From NCBI GenBank assembly GCA_000708835.1, contig DF237258.1, positions 41,877 to 105,876 on the forward strand: a stretch of 64,000 bases of DNA. Direction: 5' to 3'. How positions within the stretch are numbered: position 1 is the stretch's first letter; the number at the start of each line of letters is the position of its first letter. The position numbers and the translations under genes are program-made. Of the stretch, positions 1 to 12,731 are shown in pieces. A model generated the notes under the pieces. The model did not search any database and was not told the DNA's origin. It was given only the letters and a program-made list of their open reading frames with translations. This DNA is from Klebsormidium nitens (Eukaryota > Streptophyta > Klebsormidiophyceae > Klebsormidiales > Klebsormidiaceae).

Positions 1-444
1 CCACAATTTAACGTGGGTGGCGGTAAGTCTTGAGTTCCTCTTTTCCAGAAATGGTGCTTGATCACTTACTCAAGCACCACCTGCTTTGCCTGCTTGTGAC
101 CGCGAGCTGGTGCACTTTCATGTAGTACCACTCCTGTTGCTTCTATGAAGAAAAGGCTGGTGCTTAAAGTGCCCCTCAAATCAAGTCAAGTTTGCCGTGC
201 CCTTCTTTGAGAATCAAGCACGTGGGTAAGGACAGGAAAAAGGCACTTGAGAATTGTTCTCGTGTCCAAATTTGCTCGCTTGGTCTTGGTAGCTTTTGGA
301 CGTCATGTGCGCCTTGAGCTCACAAACCCTGGTGAAATGCAAATTTTCCCATCAAGAGCTGTGAGATTCCTTCGAACAAAAAGCTAACACCTCTGCTCAA
401 TGCCAACAGGAATTGAGGCTGGTTGCTGCAACATCAGCACCACC
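1..444. other. 5' flank of the LRR receptor kinase gene
   Basis: No coding potential is seen. The stretch presumably holds the promoter and 5' UTR of the receptor kinase gene that starts at 445. No distinct regulatory motif is recognised. Confidence 0.4.
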
Positions 445-3400
445 ATGGCCAAGTTGTGGCTTGGCCTGGCTTTGCTGCTTTTTGCCTGCGTGGCTCAGAC
501 AGAGGCAGTCACGGAGCCCACAGAAGGTGAGAAGACGTACTTAGTATCTCCTCTTATCCCCCAATTAATGCGCCCCATCAGCATTTCTGTGCAGAGGTGC
601 AAAGAAGCTAGCTTGGGACAAAAACAGGCAGGTAACCGGCCAACTCTGGAGGAGGAGAAGTCATCAACTTGCTATTCCTTTCAAAAAGTGCTGCGTTTTG
701 TACCAATGACAGTTGGATAACAGCTGTGAGGAAGGCCCTGTTGGACTGTCTGTATCTTGACTCTTGATTAGGTCCTTTTAGAATTGGAATTATATACCAA
801 AGTCTATGGTTGTTGTGCTGGCAATCCTGAAATTTTCCTGATTTCAAGTCCTCTCCGCTCTGCAGTGGCGGCCCTCCTGACGATGAAGGCTGCCTGGAAC
901 AACGTGACGCGGCTGACCAGCTGGAACGACACCTCAGACCCCTGCGACAATGGATGGAGGGGCATCATCTGCTCGCTGACGTCGGTGCCTGGAAACAGGC
1001 ACGTCACCGGCATGTAAGTGGCAGCGCTCTAGAGCTGTTTCTCCTGATGAGTGTTGTCCAGGATGACCTCTCCTGCGACACTTACCACTTACTTTATGAA
1101 AATCTGCCAAGATGATAGAACAAAACCTGCCTCTCAAAGTGGTGCACTTTGAGGATTCTTTTTGAGAACGTCTTCCCCGGGAATTCTGGGCAGTCGGCTG
1201 AACAACACACTATTCTGGTTGACAACCATGGCATTCTGAAGCGCAAACCTGATATGATGGTAACTTTGTGTGTGCAGCCAGTTACCAGGCTTCTGGGTGG
1301 GGGGCATTCTCTCTCCTGCGGTGGGGAAGCTGACATACCTCACTCTGCTGGACCTCAACAGCAACAACATGACGGGGCCCATGCCAGCAGAGATTGTCAA
1401 CCTCAACCAAGTGCAGGTACGGATTCTGTTCCGGTCAATCTGATGCACTGTAAAGCCTCAGCATGTCATGACCAGGCAACTGGGATGACACAGGCCTGTG
1501 AGATTTGCCACAGAAAGAGCTGCTGTTAGTGCTCCATACTTACATTTGACCTCCAGGCATTTTGACTCTCTTTCAAAAAAGGTGCACAGCAGACATTGCC
1601 AGGAAGCACGCCATATGGTCATGACCGATCTGGACTAATATAACTAAGTCATTGGGCATGCCACTGGCAATGACTGCTCTGTACCTTTTGCGGTACACCA
1701 GACAGAAAGCATGGGCATCCAAGTTGCTTCAACACAATCCCGATCCACAGATAGCCTGGCCAGACTTCATCCCGCCAGCTATGCTTCAAGTTAGGGGCGT
1801 GGACTCGTTTCTGTGACTCAAAGCTGACACTGTATGTGCCATTTCCTGCAGCGGCTTGTGTTCCGGCAGAGCAGCCTGACTGGCGAGCTAGGCACGTGGC
1901 TGCCCAAGCTGTCTACGCTGCGCATTGTGGATATGGGCAGCAACAAGTTTACAGGGCCCATCCCCGACGAACTTGGAACCTCCCTCAGCACGCTGCAAGT
2001 ATTGTAAGCAGTCCCGCCGTTGAGGCTCTGGCAATTTTTCAAATCTTGAATCATACTGGACAAGGTCATTCTCGTGTTTGGTAAAATTGCACGCCCGAAT
2101 GACAAACAGTTGCTATTCTTCTCCCTTAATGCGAAGTGGCTGCAGACAACGAAGTCGATCTCCGAGAAGAGATATTTTCTGGCTTCTACGGCGCATCTTT
2201 GCTGCAACCTAGCCTAGAAAGCCAGGGATCCGTCATTGCCCCTCTCGTGTGCTGACAGCTACCCCGCCCCATGTGTATATACAGCGACTGTTCGTTCTGC
2301 CAGCTGTCTGGCCCCATCCCCGCCAGCGTCGGCAGCTTAGGCAGCCTGCAGCTGCTGCAGTTGCCCCGCAACAACCTCACAGGGCCCATTCCTCCGGAGC
2401 TGGGCAAGCTGGGGAGTCTGCAGGGAATGTAAGTCATACCATGCGTACAGCAGTCACGTGACTCCCATGCTTGATGTGACAAAGAAAGAAGCTCGTGTGC
2501 CGCTTGCCAAGCACTTTGGGATAGCCCAACAAACGGTTTCTGGTGACGAGTCTGCCTTTAGGATTGAATCAGAGTGCGTGAGACCCCACTGAATCCTGTG
2601 GTAGATGATGAGAGCCATGGAGAGCCTGCCGAGGAACAAGACGCTCTCAGTCGGCTTGAGTCGATTCAGACCGGAATCAACGCTGATGTGGCGGCGTGCT
2701 GAGAGCCTATGCGCTTTGCTCTATTTCAGGAACTTGCAGAACAACAGCCTTACAGGACCGGTGCCGGAGTCGATTGCCGGCTTGACCAACTTGAACCAGC
2801 TGTAAGTGCCACCACCTTTGAGTGCACGATAGGAGGTGCTAGATGGCCCTCTTGTGCTCCGGTTTACCAGATCTGCCCCCTCGGAATAGCTCGACGAGAC
2901 AGTGCTCCCAGATTGATCTGAGTGGGCCGGGGATTTTCAGAAGTCCAGATCTTTCACATGTAGATCTTCCCTCGTAAAAACTTTCCCGCATTCTATGATC
3001 AAACTTACCCGCCGTTGCAAGAAGTCGCTTCAGCAACTGACAATACTGGAGTAACGTAAACCAAGAAGGTCAGGTGTGCGTTCTGTCATCTCATATTACG
3101 GTTCCCTTCGCCTCAACACCAAGCGGACTTCGGTTCTCTCGCGTGTTCAGTGGTCCTTATTGCAGCCCCCTTGGTGTGCAGTGTTTTGGCGTACAACCAG
3201 CTGACCGGGGAGCTGCCAGGCGGCATCCTGACCAACGCGAACGCGCTCATGAGGTACGCCTCTCCTGCTTCTGACGAGCATCTCTGCAACCAAACCTGGT
3301 GCATCGGAGTGCCGTTGACGGTTTGGCCGGATCCTAGCTATTCGAAGCCAGGCTAATGTCAAAGATGGGCTCTTTGTGGACAACAAAGCGCTTCCTTGTC

Positions 3401-6400
3401 CGAACTCTTCAAGCTAGAGCCGATGACAGGGACAAGCTGACCCAATAACTGTCGTGCAGGTTCGACGGCAATCCTCTGTGCGACATCGCGGCCAACGCGC
3501 CGTTCTGCACGGGCGCTCCGCTGCCCTCCACGGGTGGCCCCGGGGGACCGGTCGGCGGGGGCCCCAACGGCCTGGGGACAGCACCAGGGCAGGTGCCCGG
3601 AGCAGCCGGGACGGCAGGGAACGCGACAGCAAACGCAACGGTCCCTGCAAATGCAACGGTAAGCGCGACGCCATGTTGCATAGCTGTGAGTGAGAAAATT
3701 GATCGCAGCGGATGGTGGCCTCATCTGAGCATATGCTAGTGGGACCTTCTGAGTTGTCGGCATGCGAGAGTAGTATGGCGTCAGAAGTCATTCTCAGCAG
3801 AGCGTCGGGTTTTTTTGTCAAGGTCTCGGGGCCAGGAGAAAGGGAGTCCGCTTTGGAGGTCGAGGCGAAAAAGTTCCTGCCAGTGTGAACACAACAGTAC
3901 AATCGTTTGTGGCTGCATTGGAATGGGCAAGCCTGTCCATCGTAAGGACGCGCTCAAAACGCTTCCGGTACAAAGCTGCTTTCGTAGCCCTAAAGTTTCT
4001 TCTTCGTGCACAGACGCCGGCGGCTGCCCCCTCTGGTGCCGCTCAAACCCCCGCCGCTGGCCCCGCACCCGAGCCCGTTGCCGTAGCCCCAGTGCAAAAC
4101 CCTGTTGCCACGACTAACGCAACCACTAACCAGAGCTCGCCCGCTAACCAAACCGGCGCTGCCAGCCTGACGGGGCCTGTCGGCGCCTCCGGGCCGACGA
4201 CCGTGAACCAAGGTCAGCGACTTACGCAGTCTTAACGCGCGACACTTGGTCGCCTTCTCGTGCCTCTTCTTCACGAAGACATGGTAGACCGCCCGGGAGG
4301 GCGGCGGAGGCTTGCCTCTTAGAGCCGGGACTGGGCAGATTTTATAAAGGGCTCCTTAACGTGTGTAAGTGTGACCTGATGGACGAAGGTATGTGTGCAG
4401 GGGCCAGGCCGACTACTTGGCTCTGATTATCTTGTGTGAATTAGATTTCGGTTTCGTTCCGTACTATTTAAATGCTGAAGTCTGTGCGCGAGCGTGCGCG
4501 CAAGGGACACGGAAGCCGTACAGCGTCCTGTGGTCTGAACTGTTGGCAGTACGTACCAGAATTTCGGTCACTGTTCCCTCCGGGGACTTTGACCCATCCT
4601 TGCAAATCTTCAGCAGCAATACTGGATGAGTCTATCGCATATAAGGGTGATCTGAATTTTGATCTATGTGATCGTGGGCCGGGGTACGCCACAGTGTCAG
4701 GTGCTTGAATGAGGTACAAACCGAAACGTGGCAGCTTCACAGCCTTCGGCATGCAACGTGGCAGGCCTGTATTAAATCTATTCGGAGATCTCGAGGTCAA
4801 GCGTTACAATGTTTCGTTTTTGCGCGTCGGCACACTCGCGTCCGCGTTCGATTTCGTAGCAATAATCGGCGAAGGCGCGCGGGGCAGTCTAGGCTTGGTG
4901 GCGTTTGAGGTATGGATGTTTTGGGGGATTTTGCGTATGTTTTCGTATCGAACTCCGGGCAAGTGAAAAACAGCGGCAGACTCAGCTTCCTTATCTTCCG
5001 CAGAGCGGCGCCGTACAGCGTCGCAAGAACGCGGTTGACACGAAAGCAATAGTCCGCATATTTTACTGCGTAAAAGAGGCAAGCCAATATCCGAGTGGGA
5101 ATCGCACCGAATACCTGTCAAGCTTGCTGACAAGACGCCCATGTTCAGTTGGTATTGAATGCCTCTTTGCGGTCACCATTTGCCGGCAGTCCACACTTCA
5201 CCCATAGCCAAAGCAGAAGCGGTCAGATAACTTCACTTTGACGGCCGAAATTCGACATCCCGCAAGACGAGGTTCAGGACAACTCAAATCCTCACATGCT
5301 TCAAGCTGTTGCTTCTCCTAAATTACTGTCCCTCGTTCACTCCAGGCTCCAGCGGTGGCGGCTCCTCGGTGGGCCTCATCGTCGGGGTGGTGGTCGGCGC
5401 GGCCGGCTTCCTGCTGCTGGTGGCGCTCATTGCCGCGGCCATCGCCCGCAACCGCCGCGCGCGGCGCCAGTCCAAGGGCCTGCTGGGCGACGGGTACCAC
5501 TCCAAAACCACCTCGACAAACGGTGAGAAGCAGAAACGTGCAGCGCAGCTTTTCCTTGTCGCATCTTGCCGCTTTGCTTCCGGAGAATTTCTTCGTTTGT
5601 CACGTGTGGTCAGGAGGCTCCCCAAAGACTGGTTTCGAATGGCCTTCTTTCTTCTTTTTGTGCCCTTGCAAGCTTACCCGGGCACCAGGACGTGATTGCT
5701 CAGAAATTGAAGACTTCAAAAGAGGTGCGAGGATGACTGAAGACGTTGTGATTCAAACGCCTTCTCTCAAGCGATGAAGGCCCCCTGTGACGTAAGTGGC
5801 AACTCCTTCTGACGTGCCGTTTCCCCCTTTGTGCAGGCTCTGACGCTGCCACCCGGTCCGTCAAGTCCCAAATTTTGCGCGCGCTCCACCTGGCCAGCCC
5901 CAAGACGCTGCCCGTCACCGGGCCGGGGGGCGCCGGTCCCACCTACTTCGCCCCCCCCGGCGCGGTGGAGGGCATGGAGGCGCCGCTGCTGTTCACGTTC
6001 CGCGAGCTGCAGGTCATTACGAACGGCTTCAGCGATGAGTTATTGATCGGCGAGGGGGGCTTCGGCAAGGTGTACCGGGCGGGGATCAAGGACCAGGCCG
6101 TCGCAATCAAGCGGCTCGAGAAGCAGGCCGCCTTCCCGGGGAAGCACGTAAGCGGGAACAAGAAACTTTTGCTCGCGGTTGGTACTATCAGTGGGTGATA
6201 ATCCTAGGGAGAGCGACGCACATACAAGCTCCCATAAATCTCGATCGATGAACGCGCAGGCTTACAAGCTGTCTTTCGCTCGGTCCCCCATGGGAAGACC
6301 TTGTTCTGAGAAGACGGTTGCCCAGGTGACGAATGAATCCGCGTTTCGTGGGCGCTAATTTGTCTCTCTTTTTGTGTGCGCGCGCAGGGCGAGAAGCAGT

Positions 6401-9270
6401 TCCGCACGGAGGTGGACGTGCTGAGCCGCATCCGGCACCCCAACCTGCTGGGCCTCATCGGCTACTGCGCCGACGGCGGCGAGCGCGCGCTCGTGTACCC
6501 GCTCATGGCCAACCAGTCGCTGCACACACAGCTGCACGGTGAGGCGACCATTGTTCTGTTTGGAAAACCTACCCTATACCCTCTGTTCCGGCTGCAAACC
6601 ATCTTCCAGATCGCGTTCTCGCCCGTCCCTCAACATGGGGATGACTGGCGTATGCAACATTAGCTCTTGATCTTTCAAATATTCCAACGCGTTGCTGAGA
6701 TCGAACTGTAGGCGCCGATTAACTTTGGGCGCTGACTACACGGCCTGTTGAACGAAGCAGGTTCATTTCTTCAGTAGATTCTCTTGAAGCCTCTTTATGA
6801 AAAGGCCTCAGAAAGAAAAAGCAAGTCGGACTCGGATTTCAGGAGCCAGACTCCTGAAATCATTTTCAGGAGACTCGACGAGCCGAAAGCCCATGAAAAA
6901 CCAAAGATTTGAATCTGGTTGCACAAGGTTTTGGTTCATTACGCCGACTCCGAAGCCGTGAGTCAGCTTCTGATCCCTTCTGAAATTGCCTCCGCAGAGC
7001 GGCGAGCGGCGCACACCCTGGGCAGCTGGCGCACGCGGCTGACGATCGCGGTCCAGAGCGCGCGCGCGCTCGCGTACCTGCACGACGAGGCGTCCCCGCC
7101 AGTGATCCACCGCGACTTCACTAGCAGCAACGTGCTGCTGGACGGCGACTGGACGGCCGTCGTGTCCGACTTCGGCCTGGCCAAGCTGCTGCCACAGGCC
7201 GGCGTGCCCAACGCCACGCAGTCCACGCGCCTGCACGGCACTCTGGGCTACCTCGCGCCAGAGTGAGTCGACGCGGCGGGGAGAAGCTCCTCAGGACTTT
7301 GTTTTGCTGGAGGTATCTTCCGGGGAACACGTCAAGCTTACGATCAGTTGGTTGAATGCAAACACTTACTTTGCGTCCATAAGAACCAATTTTCGGAAAC
7401 TTGAGAGTTGTTCTTGTCGATGATTTTAACGTGTCGAGTCGGCTCCACGACTTCCTTTGCAAGAGGGAGAGCTCCTCTCCGTAGATTGAAAAGCTTCGCA
7501 ACGTTGGCGCGTCCTTCGTCGCTGCACCGCCTACCGCGTTCAAACAACCGTGGCAAGCAAGCCTCTTGACAGCACTGCCGGCATTTGCTGACGTGGCCCC
7601 GCTCCGCAGGTACTTGCGTGGTCAGGTGACGGAGAAGAACGACGTGTACAGCTTTGGCGTGGTGTTGCTGGAGCTGCTGTCGGGGCGGCGCGCGCTGGTG
7701 AGCGAGCAGTTCGACCTGGTGCAGTGGGCCACCGCCATCATCCGGGGGCCGCCGCCCATCCTCGACAAAATCCTGGACCTCTCCATCAAGGTAAACTTTG
7801 CACTCCTTAACAATCATTTCTCCCCAGGTTCATGTAATTTCTCTGACAACTCGATCCGCAGTTCTGGCAGCCGCATGCTCCACTCTTGAGGAGTTTGCTG
7901 CGGGGTTCTTGAGCACTTGAACAGCTCTGTCTTTTCCTTGCTCTTGTAAGATTTTGGACCTCTCCATTAAAGTTAAACGAACAGGGGTTTTTGCGGTTTA
8001 CCGTGGTTGGTTACGGGCTGGTTATGTGTTCTGTGACCAGACCCGAGCAGTAACAAGACTTGAAAAAATGGTGAGGGCCGGTCATTGGTCGACGCAAGGT
8101 CTCATTACCCAGCCTGATTGGCATTCCGATTCTGTCCGGTTTTGCGCGCACTCGTCAGCTTCGAGTCATAGTCACCCTCTTATCAGCTCTCGCGGCAGCT
8201 CAATTGCCCTCTTGAATCGTCCGCGTGCGCTTGATTCCAAGTTGAATATGTATTCCCTTTCGTTGTGTTTCCTTGCGTGACGATTGGAGAAGGCCCCGGT
8301 CAGATGGCAGATTTTCCAAGCAACTTTTGTGGACGGTGGTTTGTGAAAGTGCTGACTTGAGCACCCTGTTCGTAGACGAAATCCGAAATAGGACGTGTTG
8401 TATCTGAGGGGACGGGATTGCTCGTGGGTGATATTGTGAAGCGAATTGGTTCTATCGTCGACGTTCCAGTAGGCAAAGAACAATTTCCTTAAAGTCGTGT
8501 TGAGATTGGAGATGTTTTTGTCCCATATTGCTTACTTACAAAAAATTTTAGTCTCACAACGGTTCACTGAACCTTTTTTGTTTCTCACAAAAAAGTGTAG
8601 CAAAGCAAAAAAAAGACAGTGTTCTTGGCACACGCTCATCTTAATTCACTCGCTTTGTGTGCAGACGGACATTCCGCTGGCCGCGCTTCAAACTGCCATT
8701 CGCGTCGCCGCCAGCTGCGTAGAGACGGACCCCAAGCGCCGGCCCAGGATGGCGGACGTCGTGAGGACGCTGGGGGCCGCGCTCGAGGTACGGGGCTTGC
8801 CACATCGCCTCTCTTCTTGCTTCTTCTCATTTTCTTCTTGTGAATATTACAGTGGCAAGAAGAGGACTCGTCTTCCTTGGAACTCCAATGCGGGGGATTG
8901 CAAGAACATCTGAAACTAGAAGAAAAGCAAGTCAGGATTGACTCCCCTGAACCTGATGCTTTCGTGCCGCGGTTGCTACGGGACACCTTTGACGGCACCA
9001 ATTATTGGTCAGCCAGTTTCGCTGACCGTCTCCCCCGCCCTTTCTCCGCAGGAGGCGTATGGGCCCGACGCAAACCCCGCGCGCGCGGACCGCGCGATGT
9101 CGGCTGTCGGCCCCGTGGCCGCGATCGCGGGCGTGCCTGAGGATGCGGCGGTGCATGATGATGACGCGCGCAGCACGGGCAGCTTCGATTATCGCCTCGC
9201 GGAGGGCACCGGCTCGCAGCCCTCAACAGGCAGCATCGACGTGTCCGGAGAGGAGCGCACCAGCGCGTGA
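445..9270 (+). CDS. LRR receptor-like protein kinase (16 exons, about 877 aa)
   Basis: Plasma-membrane receptor kinase, expected to sense an extracellular ligand and phosphorylate Ser/Thr. The model joins 445-526, 866-1013, 1278-1416, 1852-2003, 2285-2428, 2730-2801, 3182-3253, 3460-3658, 4014-4212, 5346-5522, 5837-6147, 6388-6538, 6998-7262, 7610-7790, 8665-8787 and 9052-9270; phases carry through to a TAG/TGA-type stop at 9270. Seen: a signal peptide (about 1-21), an LRR N-terminal cap ([13 protein letters not shown]), about six plant-type LRRs ([12 protein letters not shown]), a Pro/Ala/Thr/Asn-rich stalk, one membrane helix ([20 protein letters not shown], about 411-435) and a kinase domain. 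The kinase has [22 protein letters not shown] and APE, so it is an RD kinase expected to be active. Exons of 144, 72 and 72 nt follow the 24-residue LRR unit, as is usual for LRR-RLK genes. The subfamily is not certain; the ectodomain recalls LRR-VIII and the kinase recalls the PERK/PBS1 type. Confidence 0.93.
7948..7971 (+). repeat. Intronic copy of the exon 14 3' end (KILDLSIK)
   Basis: Within the intron after exon 14 (intron 7791-8664), these 24 bases repeat the last 24 coding bases of exon 14 (7767-7790). Both encode KILDLSIK, and the base differences are all synonymous. The copy is preceded by a pyrimidine-rich run ending in TTGTAAG and followed by GTTAAA, which resembles the GTAAAC donor of the original. 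It may be a decayed tandem duplicate or part of an alternative exon. Confidence 0.7.
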
Positions 9271-10590
9271 GAGCGCGCGCGCGCCACGTGGTCATGTGAC
9301 TAACTTAGGACGGGGGGATCATTCTCCAGCGCAAACGTTGAAAGGTAGTGTTGCTTGCAGAGAGATGGCAATGGCGGGGCAATGGCGAGGGATTGTTGGA
9401 ATAAGGAAGCATGGGTCTGGGAAAGAAGAAAGGGACGAGGTCTGGCGAGCGAGAAGAGGAGGTTGCTCTAGGACAGCTATGCTTGCATACCTTGCAGTTA
9501 GGACTGCTATGACCAACTCTCACCGTAAGGTAGATCTTGACTCCTAACGCCGTTAATTGGGAGATTTGGCCTGCGAGGCAGGTTATAGTTTGGACGCTGG
9601 AGGGGCAAGGATGAGCTTCGACTTTGAAGAATGTCGTTCTTGTTCCTTCGGTTAGGATCGGGGCTTGGTGGGCAGATTAACTTTGTAGGTAGATGAACGG
9701 TAATCGTTTGACCAAGGATCAACAATGTATATTAGTTTAGGTGTCCAAAACTGAGCCGCGGGGGTACAGCAGCCAGTAAAGATTCGAGCGACAGGGCGAC
9801 ACGTAGACAGGGCACGGAGCTTGTTCCTGCCCCGTGTATTATAAGACAGTACATAGCTCGAAACGATTAAGAAAGTTGGGGCGTGCCCCGATTTGACGGT
9901 ATGGGCGCACCGTCATTGTACCATCCTCTGACCAAGCCTTGTTGATCTAGTTCTCTTCAAAGGATTGTGCTGGTTCCTGTCATTTCATGCTGCATATGAC
10001 TACGGATCGACGCTTTTCTTTAAGATATGCAGCTGTGTTTGATCCCAGATTTGCTACGTGAGGTGACTGCACTATATGTTACCTATTCTGCATGGACGAT
10101 GATAAATTTTATATAGCGAGCAACCAACATGGAGCACGATTCGGATGGTAAATCAAATCTTGTTTCGAGAGAACTGTAAGAAGGCGGCTGTATGCTTTCG
10201 CTAGAACATACAAAGAGACCATGAGCATAGGTACTGGACTCATGCAATATTCCAAACGCTGTCATGGAGTAAGGTGCCACTGCAAAAGCATGTTAGGCCA
10301 AGACGAAGCATGCCGCGGCGTGGCGCTTTCATGGCAGTTTGTCCTTGAGGGTGGATCTGATCCCGGCCCTTCGAAATAATGCAGAGAGTTGCCAGCAAAA
10401 TATCCAGGACAGTTACAAAAGCAGGGAACTTCGGATTGGAAAACGACAACAACGTCGTTTGCAACTTTCTTCAGACTGCAAATTCATATCGGACCTTAGT
10501 CCTGCGGCTAGTCTGGTTCAAGCTGGATCTTTGGCGACCGCATGACTAACTCCTAAGTCGACGTTCTATTACCTTACTGGTCCGAGCTAC
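9271..10590. other. Intergenic region between convergent genes
   Basis: 3' flanks of the receptor kinase (+) and the F-box-like gene (-). The ORFs here are short and none has recognisable domains or splice-consistent neighbours. Nothing further is seen. Confidence 0.5.
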
Positions 10591-12731
10591 TCAGGCTAGA
10601 AGCGGTTCGTCCCTGGGCCCCCTTAATCTGGCCGCTACCAGACGGCACCCCGCCGCAGCGGCCTTGCCCACCTGCCTCACGACCGTCCACACGAGACACG
10701 CGCCAAGGTACGCGAAGAAGGCACCCAGTGCTAGGACTGCCCACGTTTTCACAAAGCCGCAGACGAACAGGCCAGCAAAGATACCCATTGGATCCGGCCT
10801 GCCTTGCAGCGTGGCCTCAAGCGGGGGCCACACGAAGATCCCTGCCCAAAACAGCTGGATAGTCATCCACTTGGCGTCGGTGGACATGAAGGCGAACACT
10901 CCCCAGACAAACAGGTAGTCGAGCAGCACGGCCAGGCAGAGGATGAGGTCCGCGAGCTGGAAAAAAGCAACTGCCCTATCCAACTCCTGGAGAGCTCTTT
11001 GGAACCGATACGCGGACTGAACTTCCTCTTCCACAAGGGCCAGGAAGGCGTCGTCAAAAGCTTCGTCTCTTTCCGTTCCGCCCTCTGCCCCTTCCGTTTG
11101 CAGCGGAGCCCCTCCGCGGTACCGCATGCGCACGAGCCTCACCCGGGCGCCCCGCTCCGAAGCGCACAGCTCTTTGAGTTTGGAGAGAACCTGCTGAAAT
11201 CCGCCCGCGCTTTTGGAGTAAAAGGCTGGCCGCAAGTGGATTGCGACCTCCGAGACATGTTCGTTCCGGTCTAAGAACAGCGCAACGGACTCGAGGTCCG
11301 TCACAGACAGCGGAAAGTCGAGCTCTAGAGTGTGAAGGCCCGTGCTCCTCTGCAGCTCTGCGCAACCCAAAATGGCCCGCGCCATGTCCGGCTTCTCGAA
11401 CGGAAAGTGCTGTTCGAAGACCACGCAGCCGATACCGCAATCCCCGATCAAACCGCAGAGGAAGCGGAATCGATCCCCCTTCAGCAGGCAGTTCCGGAAG
11501 ACCAAGCGGAGCTTGTCGGGCGACTCTTGGAGATATTGCCGCAGCTCTTCGAGGAGTGGGGGCTTGGCTTCTTCTAGAAGCTCGAAGACTACAGTCTCAC
11601 TGACGACTTTGGCCGTTGCACCTCTCATGCCCGACGCAGACCTGCCTGAGATCGCTTCCACCTTTTCTCTGAGCTCGACTAGCGAAAAGATTTTGTCGAC
11701 GAACATTTGGTAGGCAGCTTTTGAACCCTCAAACTCAGGCGCCGTGGAAGCAGCCACACGCTCCAGCTTGGATTCAATCGCTTCGTATTCAGGGGCTGCG
11801 TCTTGGCCTTGCGCATAAGAGTTGAAGCGGCTCAGGCATTCCGGCCTCCAGGGATGGACTCCGGTCACTAACAGGTTCACGTGCAGCGAGCAGTCGAGGG
11901 CCAGGCTGCGGATGACGTCAAGCACAGGGTGGTTGGAGACAAAGCCAGGGTCGCTTTCTCCGTCCATCTTTAGGTCCACGTGATACCCTCAGGCCGCTGA
12001 AAGAGCGATGATGCAGGCTGCCAGGAAGTTTGGGTACAAGTTCACTGCTCCAGAGACGTCAAGGCAGACTGCCCGCTTTGATGACCCCTTGCCTGCAGGC
12101 TGCTTTACGCCTCGGAGGCGGGCCAGCACCTTCCTTGCGAAAGCAGCAGGACTGTGGGCCAGCTTTGGGCAGGCCAGAAGGAGATTCCATGCTGCTGTAG
12201 CTATTCTCGGGATGCGGTTGTATTGCTCAAAGAACCAGAGGGAGCACGTCTCCTCAGCAAACTTAAGTCGGCCCCACTCCTCAGGCACTGCCGTGTAATG
12301 GACCCTAAGCGGCACTATCAGGCCGAGATTGAGAAAGGTCTTGGCAAATGAACCTGAAGCTCGCGACTCTGCCCTTCCGATCTCGCTGGAATATTCCACT
12401 TTGTGTTCCAAATAGCTTGTGGTGACGTCAGCCAGGGTCGCGGCCATGCGTCTGATCTGCGGTGCAGCTGCCTGCATGCCTGGGTCAATCCGGCCCAGCA
12501 GACACAAGATCTGCTCTTCCGTGCATTCAAAAACATCATGTCACCGAGCTCGATGTCCCGCCACAGCTCCGGCACCCTCAGCGTGTCCCGATGGGCTTTG
12601 TTCAACAGCTCCAGCGGCAACCGGTCCTTGAGATCAACTTTCTGCAGTATGATGCGGAGGACGTCAAGGGGGAGGGCACAGAACGCCCCTGCTTCGCCTG
12701 CACGAGTTGATTGGGCGTGACCTTGCGCCAT
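10591..12731 (-). pseudogene. F-box-like protein with C-terminal membrane helices, disrupted reading frame
   Basis: The reading starts at ATG 12731. Residues CALPLDVLRIILQKVDLKD and LRVPELWRDIEL look like an F-box, the SKP1-binding module of SCF ubiquitin ligases. Near 12530-12541 the coherent frame shifts by one base to a frame giving DVFECTEEQILCLLGRIDPG. That frame runs to a TGA at 11989-11991, then continues in the same frame (GYHVDLKMDGES) for about 460 codons to a stop at 10591. The middle part is weakly leucine-rich. The C-terminus has three or four hydrophobic helices (for example LILCLAVLLDYLFVWGVFAF). The long open tail shows either a very recent pseudogene or two sequence errors; a short unseen intron at the TGA is the other option. 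Two separate genes only 22 bp apart are unlikely. The F-box call rests on pattern only. Confidence 0.6.

Noticed and set aside
11989-11991. In-frame TGA as selenocysteine codon
   Set aside because: No selenoprotein family resemblance around it and no SECIS-like element was recognised downstream; a lesion or missed intron is simpler.
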